A DNA stretch of 64,000 bases from Isoperla grammatica (Eukaryota > Arthropoda > Insecta > Plecoptera > Perlodidae): contig OX246741.1 of NCBI GenBank assembly GCA_945910005.1, positions 3,431,946 through 3,495,945 on the forward strand, given 5' to 3'. Below are positions 11,461 through 25,150 of this stretch, piece after piece. Under the pieces are notes generated by a model. It made no database searches, was not told the origin of the DNA, and worked only from the letters and a program-made list of their open reading frames with translations. Numbering within the stretch: the stretch's first letter is position 1; each line of letters opens with the position of its first letter. Both the position numbers and the translations under genes were made by a program.

Positions 11461-14260
11461 AGGCAGAAATTACATTTCTATTGCTGTCAATAAGTGTTAG
11501 TAACGGTGGCGGACCGTGTTGAAAACATGACCACGAAAATTCTTAGCAACGCACATTGCACTGCATCCAACAATGTCGGAAAGTATAATAGCCATGGAAA
11601 TAAGAACAATTTTTGCAATGCGCATTCTTGAATTGTTGTTAATTGTTGTTCGTATTAGCATTGAAAACTTTTCGCCAGAAAGTTCGTAGATATTGACGCG
11701 CTCGCTTATCAACGCGTCAAACAGAGCGTTTTCCTAGTTTATTTATTTCATTGCGTACAAATGGAATTCATTACAAGATGAATATGTACATGTCATAAAT
11801 AAGATACAATGAATCTTATTTTCTTATTATATGATTTACATAATCTAATTATTTAGTATTCCATAAACTTATATCAACCCATTTTACAATGTCATTTAGT
11901 TAAAGTAATTATATCCAATACATATTCCACCAGGGAGTCATGGGGTGGCAGATGCATCGCACTGACTTGAGCCAGGGGGTGAGTTGGGCCAGGTGTAGCT
12001 CGTCTCCTGGCAGATGTTACGGGCTATATCGCTAAGGGTTGATCGGCACAAGGCACGCACTCACCCCACGGCAGTACAAATGTATGTATTAATAAGGGCG
12101 CACGTTTCCTCGAGCTTAAATAAGACGTTGTTAACAAGTGGAAATAAGATAAATGGGAAAAGCTGCGTTATTATACAAGAAAGTTTCTCTCATGATTGCA
12201 GCCATTCGTCTTGCTGCAAACGGATGCGGCGTCACGACAGTCGGGGTAGCAGCTGCATCAAGGCCGGATACTGAGGGTTGCAACAGAATTGCGAATTCAA
12301 TATAATTACCCAACACGGAATGGACGTCACTGATCATCTAACGTGCTATACGGCAGCTGATTGGTTTATCTCAGACAAGACAATGTTTGATCGTTACCAC
12401 ATGGTGATGGTGATTGATAACAGCTATTAGTTGTAATGATTTAGACATATTCGCGGAAAAGTCCTATTTCACTCGCCACGAGGGGCGCTAGCGTTCTCAT
12501 TGATGACGGTGTAAACATTCGTCTGCGGCAAACTCATCCAGCTGGCTTGGTTGATGATTGATTGATTTGAATAACGGGGCTCTACGGCTAATGTTGATGG
12601 TCCGAATCTAATCCAGGTGGAGATAGTTTGGCGGCAGAAAATGAAATAGGCTACGCTCAATCTAACCATGTCTAACGAACGAACTGAAAGAAGTGAATAA
12701 ACAATTGAGTGGAAGAGAGAACCGCACTGCTTCATGATCCCCAGACTCTAAACGATCAAATAACCGCAAACAATTAATATGCGAGACGTGGCCAAATCAA
12801 GTGAAAAGGGAATTACACGGGTGTAAAATAGAATTTATTTAAAAGCAATTGCTGGCAGAATATTCATAAGGGAGCCCCGCGAAGCTGCCAGTATAGTTTG
12901 GCATTTCACAGACAAATACGGAAAATGAAGGAACAACGCCAATACGGACAAGATCTCAAAACTATTGCAGGACAGTTTGGGAGTTTGTATGGACTGTGCA
13001 ACTTTAAAGCTCATCATTATACATGACCTGTGCGATAGCGACGAAATAATAATGTTTGTGCCGAAGGGGTGTTAGGTTCCCGATATGGACTCACAATTAC
13101 TCAGAGTAAACATATACAGCTTAATAATAGAGATGATAAACATATCTGCTGCGAGCCGAGTTGATATTATACGAAAACAAAATTTGCATTCTTTTATCAT
13201 CTAGTGAAAACCACGGGCGTTGTGTTGCGGTGAGCGATCATAAAATCACAACAACCGCAACCCGGTACATGGATGCGCCCAGTCTAAACGACATTGCCGA
13301 GGCAATAGAAAATAATTCCCATTTTCATCGACAGCAATTATCGGAAAACCATTCCCAACAGAAAGGACGCGGAAATCACACAACGTGATTCGGGAAAAAA
13401 CAGTACATTCATGTTTTTCCATCAACATGGAAGGCGTTCAAACTAACACCGAGCAAATTCGCTGGAACATTATTACTTCACCGCAAAATGAAGACCTCGA
13501 TATAAAACGTCTACCCAATTCGCGTTACAGAACATAATCGACTAACCTAACAGTGTGAGTACTCAGAACTCTCACTGAACGCCAAACGGAAAATCGTTTA
13601 ACCCGCCAATCCAATCAGACAGCTCGACGCAGCTCGCGATTATAAGCAACAGGATTCACAGTGGAATAACATTGCTTGCTAGCAAAGACATCTTACGACG
13701 GGTTTAATGGATGAAGCTTAATTAAGAGGAATCCTACTCCATGTTACTGGCGTAGACTTTCGTTCTCCCTGCGTTAAATACGTAATGTCGTAAGTTGTTC
13801 AAAAAAACTAGAATTATCGTTGTTAAAACTTCTCTTCTCTAAAGAGTCACTTGTCGCGATTTATTTCCAAGCATAAACATTAGATAACAATAAGAATATA
13901 AAGTCCATTGATCGTATATGTTGACCAACGATCAAGTAATTCACTAGACTAGAATAGTCACTGGCATCAGATACAAATATAAAATTCAGCTGAGTGTGAA
14001 AATAACGTCCGATAAACGGGCGCTATCGATAACAGCGAACAATCGTTTGGTGTGACGTCACGCGGTTATTGTGTCGACATGTTTCACATACCCGGCCGAC
14101 GTTTCCACGCACGCCCATTAATCAACTCAATCACCGACGTTCCGTGTTACAGTTATAACACGATGCACACAGGCATTGTGTTACAGCGCTGCTGCCCCCA
14201 AACGTTTGACACTTTCAACCAATAACCACAGATCTTTGGAAACAGAACTGTCCATCTATT
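11460..14260. other. Stretch without a supported gene
   Basis: AT-rich DNA with short accidental frames. The 16-base word GAGCGTTTTCCTAGTT at about 11728 followed by a TTTA-like tail recurs at about 33027, probably marking the end of another dispersed family. A CRE palindrome TGACGTCA lies at 14053-14060. Confidence 0.4.
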
Positions 14261-14287
14261 CTATGGTGTGTGGAATACCTAAGGGTT

Positions 14288-14482
14288 ATGTTGGTACCAG
14301 TAAATGGTTTCATGTCTGGCCTCTACCCTCGAGGTAAGTACGTGGTCCCTTCCCTGCTACCCCTATCTTCACGGAGTCGTTCCACCATTGGTTCCACCTA
14401 TACAGACGACATAACCAGTCTGGGTCACTCAACGACCTTCGAGTGGTTTGACCCGTCTCGTAGCTGGATCGACATAAGTTGA
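14288..14482 (+). CDS. Candidate coding segment with internal strong donor site
   Basis: From ATG at 14288 a frame runs 64 codons to TGA. The first 15 codons end at CCCTCGAG|GTAAGT, a textbook donor at 14333/14334, so the true exon may stop there. The frame beyond it also has balanced codon use and an acidic, aromatic tail (TFEWFDPSRSWIDIS). I cannot tell whether this is one short exon or an unspliced small ORF, and I recognise no domain. The opposite strand is open as well, which weakens the case. Confidence 0.25.
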   Translation: MLVPVNGFMSGLYPRGKYVVPSLLPLSSRSRSTIGSTYTDDITSLGHSTTFEWFDPSRSWIDIS

Positions 14483-14489
14483 GGTGCCC

Positions 14490-17400
14490 AGCCACGAAGC
14501 AGTGGTATCGTTATAGAACTCTCAACCATCAGTCTGGTATTTGCACTTGGTTTATTATTAGAAGCAGGGGTGTGGGTTAGGCATTGCAATGGAGATTAAT
14601 ATAGCTGCGTGGAGGTCTGCTCAAGCAACAATCCCAGAAGGTCAGGGGTTCAATCTCAGTTCTCTTTCTCTCCTAGCTACATTATATCAAGAATGGTACA
14701 TACAGGAATCATTGATGATAAAATGTGCAATAATTGTATTACTATTGAAACGTGTGTATATATATATATATGCATATCAATTAAAACATGATGTTTACTT
14801 GATATATGTATAGGTGAAAGAGTAAAACCTAAAACTAATATATGGGAAAACAGTAAGTACTTTTGCGAAGAAGCGTCCATAAATACATCAATATCTTTAG
14901 ACTTCATATACACTTTACAATCTGCATCGTTTATCGTAGTTCGGTCCGAGTGTGGAACCACGTCATTGTTACCACACAAAACATGGATTTTGTGGTCGTT
15001 GTTCATTACTGTCTGCGTAATTATTTTTATTAGAGCGGCAGCAAACAAAAAAACAGCAACACTTACGTATTGCAAACAGTTGTAATTGCAAAGCTTGCAC
15101 TAACACTGGGATGTTCTTATGTTCTTACTAGGTCACTTCGCTTCGAGATTTATCACTTCAATATTTTATCTGGTCAAGAAATGTTTCCCGTTGAAGTTCA
15201 CAAGTTGAACGAGGATGTGACTGTTTCAGAAGACTCATCCACTTTACTTGTAAATCTGGAACTTGGATACTTGGAATAACTTCGTTCGCCGGATTGAAAC
15301 ATGCAAGCGAGCACGTGGGAGGGAATAGTGTAGAGAGTGTAGACAGTAGAACGAGAGCCAGTCAGGTGGGTCGCTGAGAGAGACAAGTCGTCCAATAACT
15401 CCGATGTCCGGATAGCAAAAACTCCGCGGAGGGAGGGAAGAAGAAGTGAAATTGAATCAGTGGTCTCGACGGGCTGATGAGTTGGCCAGGGGGTGAGGGG
15501 TGGGGGGGGGGGGAGGGGCCCCTTCGTTTGGCTGGGATTCAAGACGGTTTTTTCTTCTTTTTACCCCAGTCCGCAGTCGGGCCGTGCAGACGGCTTGGCG
15601 ACAGCGCCGGGTCACGTGGTCGCGAGGGAACCCGCTTGATTAAAAAGACACACATGCAGTTCCGAGTAGGATATGATCGCCCGCTCGTCCTCGCGACCCC
15701 GATCACGTGTATCGTCTTGGTGGGCACGAGGGGGGTAACAGCCCCGTGCATGCATTGCACGCGTCTGGACTGCTGACTGCTGACTGCTGAGTGCTGACTG
15801 CTGAGTGCTGACTGACCACGCTGTCATAGAACAACAAGTACCCCTACTGCTTCGGTTCGAGACGAAACTACGAACTAGCGTTTCGCAAACGAGATCCCTA
15901 ACGTTCAGTTTCCACCCTCGCCAACTAGCTCGTTGAGCTGCAGTAGTTGTAGCCAATCAGGAACCCCGACTAAAAAACTCAAACGCTGAGGTTGCTAATG
16001 TTGAACTTTTGCGGTTTTTTCTTAGACCTGTCGTAGTATGGGTCTATTACGAAGGCAATTTATTCCCGCAAAGTAAAAAACAAGGCTAAAAGTTCGGGGG
16101 TAGGGTCTACTTAGTTATAGACTACGGTGTGGTATAAAATTTCCTACATTTTCGTGAATGAGAAGTTAACAGCAAAGTGGTTGTGGACCGATTTTACGAC
16201 GATGCGTTCCCAAAATGAACACCATGTTCACGACAAGTTTATATAACATATTCAACAAACACAAACCGTCTCATCGCGATTTACCTGCATCAAAAATAAA
16301 ATAAAGAACTTTGGAAACCTGGAGCTCATATTAATTCCAGAGACTTCGGATGTTCATAACGAATAATGATTCTTTTAGCATCAATCTCTCCAAAAACGAG
16401 TATTCCCCATTATCCGCTGAACATTAGGAGTGACAGCTCGTATGCACACGGCTGTCACCCCTGTCCACGCACAACAATGCAATTATGATCGGGCTACGCT
16501 GATCAATGTAATTATCCACCTCGGTGACTTCACCCCCGCCTGCAGTGTTGCCACGTTACCGTCCCGTCATTGCAGAGGTCAACAAGGGGTTAATTAGGTC
16601 ATCTATAGGCGGCGGTGTCGGCATCAGAACATTCTATGGGAGAGAACTGAAGAGACCCGACGCTTGCGTTAAAAGAAACGGTTCACTGTAAAGACTAACC
16701 CACTGAATAAAGGAAAACACGTTGTTTTCAATCGAATGTGGTATTCAAGGAAGGGGCTTCTGACCACTCAAAATAGACTACGCATTCTGATGGAGAACAA
16801 ACTACTATAAGGAGGAGTTTAGCTGTCAATTAATTATGGTTGTTTTATTGTTAGCTAAAAGGAGGTTGCTTAACAACGCTATCTATGTGTTAGTATACCT
16901 CACTGTTCTATTTGTTTCCATAACTCTATAGCTCAATCCCTGAAATTACGTTTGCTATTACTACATAGGTCAAGCAAAGAACTATATAGACTAATAACTG
17001 TTTCTAAGTAGACTTAAGCTAAGCTATAAAGTGCGAGCGCCACTGTTTTCGGGTTGTGTTTATCTAACATTAGCATGTCAAGGGTGAGAGATTGTCCGGA
17101 GTGAAGAGTCAACTGAGCTCAAAGTGGTCTGGACACATCTAAGCCTTGAAGGAAGCCGAGCCGAGGCCGAAGCATTCAGGACCAGAACAGCAACTTTTAA
17201 TACTTTGCGGTCCACATTAAAAATACGTTAACACTCGCGGCCAAATTGAAGTTTGTGATCAACGCGAAGAGAGCTGTTTGCCCCCGGGTTGTTTTAGAGG
17301 GTTGTAGTTAGTCAGCCGAACTGTGATTGGGTCCCTCCCTTCACTCTCTATTCATACTACACTTCCAATGTTCGTTATCAGAGGAGAGTTAGTGAGCTGT

Positions 17401-18800
17401 TTCGTCAGTTCAAGCCATAGAACGTTCACTCCTCTGTATCAAAGTGAGAGACACAAAGTCGACCCTGGGTCCCCTTCTTACTGCAAGGACGCGTCACCAC
17501 TGGAAACCATGGGCTGCCAATGCAATAATACCTTAATATTCAAGTCGTAATGTGTTGTGTCATTATAGTGAACAGATATGTATACCCTAAAAAGAGAACA
17601 TAAAGATGCCAATAACTATTTTTGTGTAAAAATAAGGAAAAACTCGCAAATATTAACAATATCCTGAACGTTATCATTGTTATTCCAGGTTATTTTGCGA
17701 CTCCCGGTCGCAAATGTGAGTACTTATGACTTATGACGTGATTTTCAGGTTCCAAGCGATATTTAGTCATTCGGCACAAGATACAGTGTTCACAATCATT
17801 ACTTATACGGCTGTAATTTAACAACGCTACCGTGTAACTAAATCAGTTGCCAAAATAACAATATGACACCTATTTTTACACCGATAAAATTTACTACCCC
17901 GCAACAACCTAAGCGATGCGTTCGTAATAACGAGAGATTCGTGGCCAATCAGAAAGAGATCACACTATTTCAAATTGGTGCTCGCCAGTTGACCACTCAT
18001 AAATAACTCATCTATGACGAACACATCTGTAAGGAGTACACGAAGCAAAGAGCAAACATGTATATTCTCTGACGTACACAGACGTCTCTATGCACGAGGG
18101 AGGGCGAAGATCAAAGCAGAGAAACATCAGTTTCTCGTCGAGGGAATATCATCCCCTGGGTCGCGTGACCTCGCTCGGACAGCAAACAGACAAACAAACA
18201 AACACGTCCTCGCACAGTCGCCGTCATGTCGCCGCGACAACAAACAAACACAGTCAACGCGCAACAAGTCAGAGCAATGTTGCTTTAGACTCTTTTCATT
18301 GGATAATCCGCCCTCCGACGCACAACCCCCTCGGTATACAATGATTGATAGCTTTATGAAGAGTAAATATGCACGGATCCCCGATTACGCGTTCAATTGT
18401 GGCAATATTTCAATATTTTACGGCGTTAAAGTAAACAAACTCGTGAAAAACAACGAGTAGTACTTCAACACTGAAATGACGCATGACTTTCCAATGGCGA
18501 ACTCTTGCTCGAACAAAAACGACGAATACCATGTGTGCATTTGTGTAAATTATATGTACACACGAGTTTCACGCAAGGTCATTTCTAACATTATTCAATT
18601 CCCCCACCCTCCAAAAAAGAAAAAAACAACGAGCCTCCCTACACAACGCCTCTGTTTGCTGTCTAGATTATACATGCAAATTATTCTTGGAGGTAACTAT
18701 AGTAGAGTACATACACGAAGAAGACGGTATAGCGTCGCGCGGGACAAAAGACGATCATGAAGCGAGGTCAAGGCCGCGAGGCTGATCTGGGGGATTCACA
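14490..18800. other. Stretch without a supported gene
   Basis: Contents: a tRNA-like B-box (GGGTTCAATCTC, about 14648), a G12 tract (15502-15513), CpG-rich sequence at 15540-15960 with two CACGTG-type words (about 15614 and 15702), and a heptamer array. A 132-codon minus frame at 14677-15075 starts with TTG and degrades into TA repeats. A 148-codon plus frame at 18014-18460 shows no coding bias. I annotate neither as a gene. Confidence 0.45.
15769..15814 (+). repeat. Heptamer array, about 6.5 units of ACTGCTG/AGTGCTG
   Basis: Seven-base units ACTGCTG and AGTGCTG alternate for 46 bp. The unit is not a multiple of three, so all frames cycle through it. Confidence 0.9.
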
Positions 18801-18807
18801 CAGTGTG

Positions 18808-18825
18808 ACCCGGCACCTCCACCAA
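18808..18825 (-). repeat. Dispersed 18-mer, copy 1
   Basis: The plus strand reads ACCCGGCACCTCCACCAA, the exact reverse complement of TTGGTGGAGGTGCCGGGT. Four further perfect copies lie at 39446, 46522, 52662 and 57401. Flanks share nothing with the other copies beyond an R-Y dinucleotide before TTGG. Confidence 0.95.
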
Positions 18826-18829
18826 ACAC

Positions 18830-20365
18830 TTTGGGTTTCTGGGTTTTAATTCGATTGGATCACTTCGCTGTCACGCTAAGCGTATCTTGCCTGTTGACGA
18901 CGTTACAAATGTTTAACTTTTGAATTAAAAAGTATCTGGCATGTTTTAAAATGCCAGATTGTAAAAAAAAAAAATTAAGAAATGAAAATTTCAATTTTTT
19001 GAAGGTTTACTCGCATTTGAAATATTTTGATAAAGCTAACATGATGTTAATTTTATCATCAGTGCAGATTGTTAGAACTTACAATATAGCTGTTTATTCA
19101 TCACTTAGTACAAAAGAATATTCTTGATGTAAAGGGTTTCAGCAGTTTTATTACCGGCAAAACGTCTTATTAACAATATTAAATAGAGTCACGTTCAAAA
19201 ACCATCCCAGATATTAAAAAAGTCCTAAGAAAATTCATAAGATCAAAATTAATTTCAGGATGATGAAGGATGCGGTGCGGCTTCTGCCAATAAACATTGC
19301 TGGAGTGGCCGTAACGCGGGTTATTAGTGCTACACCGAGCAAGACATTTTAATATTACATCAGAGATATAAAAAGTATAATTAAACCATATTAGCAAGAA
19401 AATTCTGTAGTCGAAGTTGAAGGCAACTTTAGTAGGAAGACTCACGCACACTACAGTATTAAAATACACACATGTTTTAACGCACATGGCGACAACCTAT
19501 ATGGACAATCATTATGCGAAGAGTATATGTAAGTATACTAAACGGGACATCCACTCCTCGTTATTCGAATACTTTCACTAGTATGGCTGTGACGATGGAT
19601 TGCTAACACAAGTGAATTAGATGATGATCTTGTTGTTTACTTTTGCTCAATTATGATATTAAAAAAACAAAAAATATAGAGTTTAGTCTTTTAACAAATT
19701 GTAAAGTAACATTATTCAAGCATCTTTTGAAAAATAAAAATAAAAACCTACCCCCAACATCGTACAGCTAGTTATCCCTGAGGGGTTGTTGTCACAACGT
19801 TAAGTAATGACCTCCCTATGAGCTTCTCAAAAATGCTAACACCGAGGCTTATAACCACACTAGTTCCCGCACACTCTTGTTACTTCATTTGTTTCAGTAT
19901 CAATCGCATCAGAATATGCACTTGAATCGTTTTGTTTTCCACGTTTGTGATTGATTGAGAATTCAACACAAATAGCTCACTCAAGGTGAACACTTGCTTT
20001 GTGTTCGCATCTTTAAAAATAAATCTAAACAACAGAATTGAGCTATGCATGGCTATAGAGATTACCTCAGTCAAAGTAAAAATTATCTTGGAAACATGAT
20101 GCATCTTGGAGAAAATAAACGATATCTTAGATTCTCTCCTTTTATCGCAATGTAATACATTTTGCATCCTGTTCTGGAGATGTAGCTATTGATCACACAG
20201 TTTCAATAGTTTGTTAGTAGTATAGACTAAATATATACATCACACAATAGTGTCAATCAATTCTCATGTTCATCAACAAACCTGTGCATCACTCCACACA
20301 TTACTCTAGGGAATAAAATACAACGGAAATCATTGGAGCTTCACAAATGTCACAGTATCTGTCCT
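18830..20365. other. Stretch without a supported gene
   Basis: Very AT-rich. A small hairpin, ATCTGGCAT / ATGCCAGAT, lies at about 18931-18958. The minus frames at 19179-19487 and 19880-20167 are open through AT-rich DNA without codon bias. Confidence 0.45.
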
Positions 20366-20372
20366 GAGCTGT

Positions 20373-20535
20373 GATTGGCTCGACAATACGCGACGTCAAC
20401 ACGAGAGCGGACGCGCTATTTCACAATTGGGCCAATCAGAACGTAGAGCGCTCGCGTAACTTCTAACACTGATCCCATTGGCTCAGCTCAGCGTCGCGTT
20501 GGACGTGCATCGAAGGAACAACTATTGCCACAATT
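20373..20535. promoter_or_regulatory. CCAAT-rich, GC-elevated block; possible promoter
   Basis: Three CCAAT-box cores lie about 50 bp apart: ATTGG at 20374-20378, CCAAT at 20432-20436, and ATTGG at 20477-20481. The block is CpG-rich inside AT-rich flanks. Downstream on the plus strand a TATAAAC word (about 20560) is followed by AAG|GTAAAG near 20600, which could end a short untranslated exon. NF-Y-type spacing at this density is characteristic of promoters; no gene is identified beside it. Confidence 0.35.
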
Positions 20536-21261
20536 AGTATTGCTGGTGCGAAAACAATCGTATAAACACACTAGTATACGACGATAAGATAAGCCAAGGT
20601 AAAGTGATTTGTGGCTGCCTGGAGACCAACTGCATTCGAATAATATTATCTGTAAATCTGTATACGGTTAGCACAGGTATAAACTACGCTCGCCGGAGAC
20701 AAAACATTTGTTTAAAAAAAAAAGCAAGCTTGTTCCAGAAATACATTAAAAACAATTCAGATTGCCCGTTCAGTGATATCCGGTGCATTACTTGCAAGTA
20801 ACGCTGTATGAGTATGTCGGGGTCCTCTAGCCTCCACCAAGCGTTCAACACCGCCAACCACCACCAAAGCAATTATCGAATTTCTCAATGAAACCATTTA
20901 AATACCCTCTTAATTCCATTTCCCTCCGAACGAACGAACGAAAACATCCCATCCCATAAAGCAAACAAATCGAAGGGATTAGCGCTGCTTGAAACCCAGC
21001 CAAGACTCCCACCCATGCACATGAGACTATGATAGTATTGCAAGGTGGGCGCCAGCTCGGTTATTGGCATAGATTAGCAGTAGCTGTGATTTGTGGACTC
21101 CCAGGGCATAATAACACCAAGCCCGGCGTTCAGTGCACAGTTTCATTTCAACTATTTGTTTTGCGGCAAAGAGGACGACGGGGGTTGATAAGCTAACTGG
21201 ATCTTTGGAATGAAGCAAATTGACCAAATTACGGTGAGTCTACGGTGTGATTTGCATAGGA

Positions 21262-21360
21262 AATGGGGCGCTCAGAGGTAAGAGTAGCCTATACTGATGC
21301 CTGAGCCCCAACGGTCGCGTCCTGGCCTAATTGACTAACCCAAGCTCTCAAACCCAGGAG
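21262..21360 (+). mobile_element. tRNA-derived fragment (SINE-like) with A-box
   Basis: GGGGCGCTCAGAGGTAAGAG matches the D-arm and A-box pattern of a tRNA (TRGCTCAGNGGTAGAG). A complete T-arm and acceptor are not preserved, so I read this as a decayed tRNA-derived SINE or tRNA pseudogene rather than a working tRNA. Confidence 0.4.
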
Positions 21361-22807
21361 AAGAGGAAGGCATAGGCCATACTTGAAATTGTAATTATTC
21401 ATAATCCTAATTAAACTGATCAATGCTCAAAACTATTTTAATTAAAAACGCCAATGAACCCAATTAATCCACAACGTTCATTCAATTAAATTAATTAAAA
21501 ATATTCTGTGGAGTGAACTTTTTTTAATAAAGTTATTTTGCCGGTGTCCCGTTACAACGAAGGTTGTTTATCCACTGCAAATGTACGAAGGTCACCCATT
21601 TATTATGTTAAGAGGACAATGGCTACATACATGACAAAACCGCAAATGAAACGTCCATAAACGCAATGCCCTGTATAACAAGTAGTAAATCAATGCGGGC
21701 GAGATTGATTTTGAATGGAAACAAGTGTAATCACGCAAAATGGTGGGGGGAACTGCAATTGAAACGAGTGAAAGGAGGACGCAACGCAATCAAAAGTGAT
21801 TAACGACCACCGATGTGACCGTAACACTTTTGATGACGTCACAACGTGGCTATCAAATGTGGTCAGCGCACGCGGGCTAAATCCACTTCCGCACCGGTTT
21901 ACTATTCTCAGTTATTGCTTCTCGAGCTGATAACTAAATAAGTGGGCCAACATAATTCACAATAACATTTTAATGTGAGGGTAGAAAGATACTTGGGCAG
22001 CGTTATGGTTCATAATAGTAGTTTTAGGGGTTCTAAAAAGATAAGAAACAAGAGGCACTAAAAGAGCAACACGCAGATACTAAGCTACAACAAAAACCTC
22101 GTTATTATCTAAAAGTGTGTTTTGTGAACGTATATTTGAATTCGCTCAAAAAACGAGTATTATACGAGCTGAAAAATGTGTTTATCATTAATTTCAATTG
22201 TGTATAAGCAAAGACATTAGGATGGCATAGCTGCCAAGCCCACTCCCCATGATATAGTTATTAACTTACCTGCGTACAAAATATACCGATGTCACCATCA
22301 CCAAACAGAAACCGGGGCAAAATAACCGATCATGTACCTTATAATATTTCATACTCTCAATCTATATACTATTTGAAAATACAGGGCTGCTACAACAAAC
22401 AGAGCTACCCTGGACTTAACGGGGAGGGGGTGTATTGTACCTATATCATCATGTCCGTCCAATGAGCGATAGCGACAGAGCGTAATGGGCTCGTCAATGT
22501 TCGGGAACACTCGAACAATGTCGAAGTAAACACGAACGAACGTAATATCGTGTCATGGATTTAGTTCTCAAAACTAGACCTCCCCATAAAAACTAGAAGA
22601 AGGAAATCTCTAGCGGCGGATCGGGTTCTCACGTGCTACTGTTCAACTTGATGTCGTAAATATTGAGCCAGGAACCGAGCGAGTCATTCGCCCTCTTGTT
22701 CATTGCCGGGTAACCAATGCATTATCTGTCAGCAGCGACATCGGGAGAGAAGGCGGCACTCAAAGAAACTCGGTTTGAATAAAGTAGGAGAGCCTTATTG
22801 CAAGGCC

Positions 22808-22953
22808 TGGTATTATGAACTGCTACTAAGAAAGTTATCTGGAGCTAATAAGCTATTAGGCGATATTTAAGGGACAATTGTGATTGTAGGTTGCCATGAT
22901 GAAAACAAGTTGTTAGTTACTAACTTTCTTATTAGCTGCTCATTTAATAATGT
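22808..22953. mobile_element. Foldback MITE, about 146 bp
   Basis: The left arm TATTATGAACTGCTACTAAG with its AAAGTTA continuation is matched in reverse complement by the right end, TAACTTTCTTATTAGCTGCT and on to TAATAATG. Arms of about 32 bp carry several mismatches. The ends resemble those of 53090-53227 (TATTATGA-CT), so the two may belong to one superfamily. Confidence 0.7.
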
Positions 22954-22999
22954 AAATGCAAAACAGTTGTGATGTGTTAGAAATCGCCTTACACTTATT

Positions 23000-25075
23000 T
23001 CCATTCTATAGATGTATACATTGTTCTAAAATTCTGACATGTTGATAATCATAAAACGAACTCGATAGTACAAAATTGGTTGATAGATGAAGTTTTCGAA
23101 ACCCAAAAAAAGACATCCAAGAACTGCGCATTATCTGTGTAGCAGCAAACATTTTTTCCGGTTTCGCTAATATGTTTCGTTCCCTGAAGGTTCGCGGAGT
23201 GAAAATCTACACCGAGTAGATTCCAAACATGATTGATAAAAGAAACTCTTTTCTTTGATATCTGAATGAAAAATTGTTCACAAAGATTTATTTTTAAGAA
23301 ATTGCTATTTTCGACGCAACATATTAAATAACTCACAATCCCATACAGCGTTACTTTCAAGCGCGTGAGAAATAAATACAATTCCAAGCTGTTGTTCAAA
23401 AAAGGGAACAAACAGTCATAGAGATATAATAAATTGATTCAAAACTAGAGCCACATCAATCATATGAGCTGGGCTAAGAGTTTGTTGGTTTAGTTTAGCG
23501 TTTGTTCACAGCACAGCGTCACTCATATAAAGATAAAAACTGTCACAATTCTTTACAATACAACCACAACTACGACCCTAGCACGGCCACACGTTCCTCT
23601 GTGTCAACGATAAAAAAAAACTCGTAACGATTTCCGAAACAAAATGTAAATAAAACACCATAAGCCAAACAGAGTTATTGTTTACGAAAATTGTTTCAGT
23701 ATATTTTAAAATAAATCGCTATAACAGAATATTCAAATAAATACCACAATAGTAAGTTGTCAGAAATGGGACACAGTAGGGTAGCCAGACACTTGATGCA
23801 TACAAATCATTGAAACACGAGTTCAATTGAGTCTCCATGGAGTGTTATGTGTTGAGGATTTATTTACATATTGCATTACACTCAACTCCAGCATGTCTCC
23901 TTTGCTTTGTACGAATATGCTGCTGGTTGACAGAGACCCACATCACAGTATCGTGGGCAAGTCAGTTGTATTCCATTAAACGTGGGCAGAACCACAGAGC
24001 AGACTCATATTCGGATGGGCACGGGTTCGTTTCCCACCTCGGCAACGCTGTTCCAAGGCTCTCCGTATCTCCAGGTATTACCTGCGTAGGTCAGCATCTC
24101 GACCCCACTCACACATCTCATTTGCATACCTAGCTAAGACCTGGACCGTAGCTAAGCTGTATCGCAGATCGATAAGGTGGACTGGCGGCGTAAATCGGAA
24201 CCATCATCTAGACTAGCCGTAATCACAATCAACTCACAAACCATTAAGCACATTACAAAAAAACAAAGTCCATAACAATGTGAGTATACTAAGCGTAGAC
24301 TATGAATACGCAAACATCAGCATTGCTCTAGAGTCAAGAGCAAGACCACTTGGCCTTGCTCGTGGCCATTTCTATGGCAAACATACAAGTCTATTTGAAA
24401 TTTATCTGTTCACTTACTTACTAAGTTTTTAGATCTAAACATCTTTTAATTTGATAATTCCAAAAATATTATTTTGTTAAAGCAGTTTTAATTATTAACC
24501 AAAATTATATAAAATTTATATGTTGCATGTAGTCCATGAATTACTCAAACTGTTACGTATTAGAGATGGTGATCTTCTATTTGCAATCATACATCAACGC
24601 CAATGCACCACCTAGTCCTGCTCTCTGACCTACTATTGCAATATCTCTGGCCGAGAGTGCAGAGCAAAGGAACGAACAAGAAGAAGAAGAAGAATGCTCG
24701 TGCCAGCGCATCCTATTCCTCGGCGGTAAACTCGTTACCCATTAGCGATGTAAAGTAAGTTTGCAATGCTCCGCGTAATCTCGTTACTCGTCCAACGAGC
24801 ACGCGAAACAAAAAGTTGGAACGGAACTAAATTGGGCACGTTTAACAAAAGACGATTTTGCTTTAAACTGACAAGAAAGAAACTAACCTGGAAAAACTAG
24901 AAAGAGAAGAAATAAACTATTTATTCAAAGAAAAGTAAAATAGAATAAACTAACACGGGGAAACTGAAAAGTGAAGACTCTAGCCAAGAAATCTACAAAC
25001 GAAGGAGATAAATAAACTAGCAGGGTATAACAAAAAATAACTGTGCGGACGAAACCTTGCCGAGTTGCGAACACT
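23000..25075. other. Stretch without a supported gene
   Basis: AT-rich. A 120-codon minus frame (23049-23411) lacks codon bias. A B-box-like word, GGGTTCGTTTCCC, sits near 24023. A small GAA run occurs near 24680. I found no exon. Confidence 0.45.
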
Positions 25076-25079
25076 CGTC

Positions 25080-25150
25080 AAATCTGACCAAAATCAGACT
25101 TCTATCTCTCGATATTGGCGCTACCATACGCGAGCTGAGCTACCAATGGT
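25080..25150 (-). mobile_element. tRNA-derived head (A-box) on the minus strand
   Basis: The minus strand reads TTGGTAGCTCAGCTCGCGTA then TGGTAGCGC, a good D-arm/A-box. The following 50 bases do not close into a T-arm, so this is a remnant. Confidence 0.4.

Noticed and set aside
14489..14520. Possible cDNA-adapter remnant (AAGCAGTGGTATC)
   Set aside because: The match to the common adapter stops after 13 bases and the flanks are genomic. Chance similarity is more likely.
14677..15075. 132-codon minus frame with a hydrophobic start resembling a signal peptide
   Set aside because: It starts with TTG, the first ATG comes after the hydrophobic part, and the C-terminal third is read through TA microsatellite. 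An internal exon after TTACGCAG remains barely possible.
18014..18460. 148-codon plus frame
   Set aside because: No codon bias, no start context, low-complexity Arg/Gln-rich reading, and overlapping frames are equally open.
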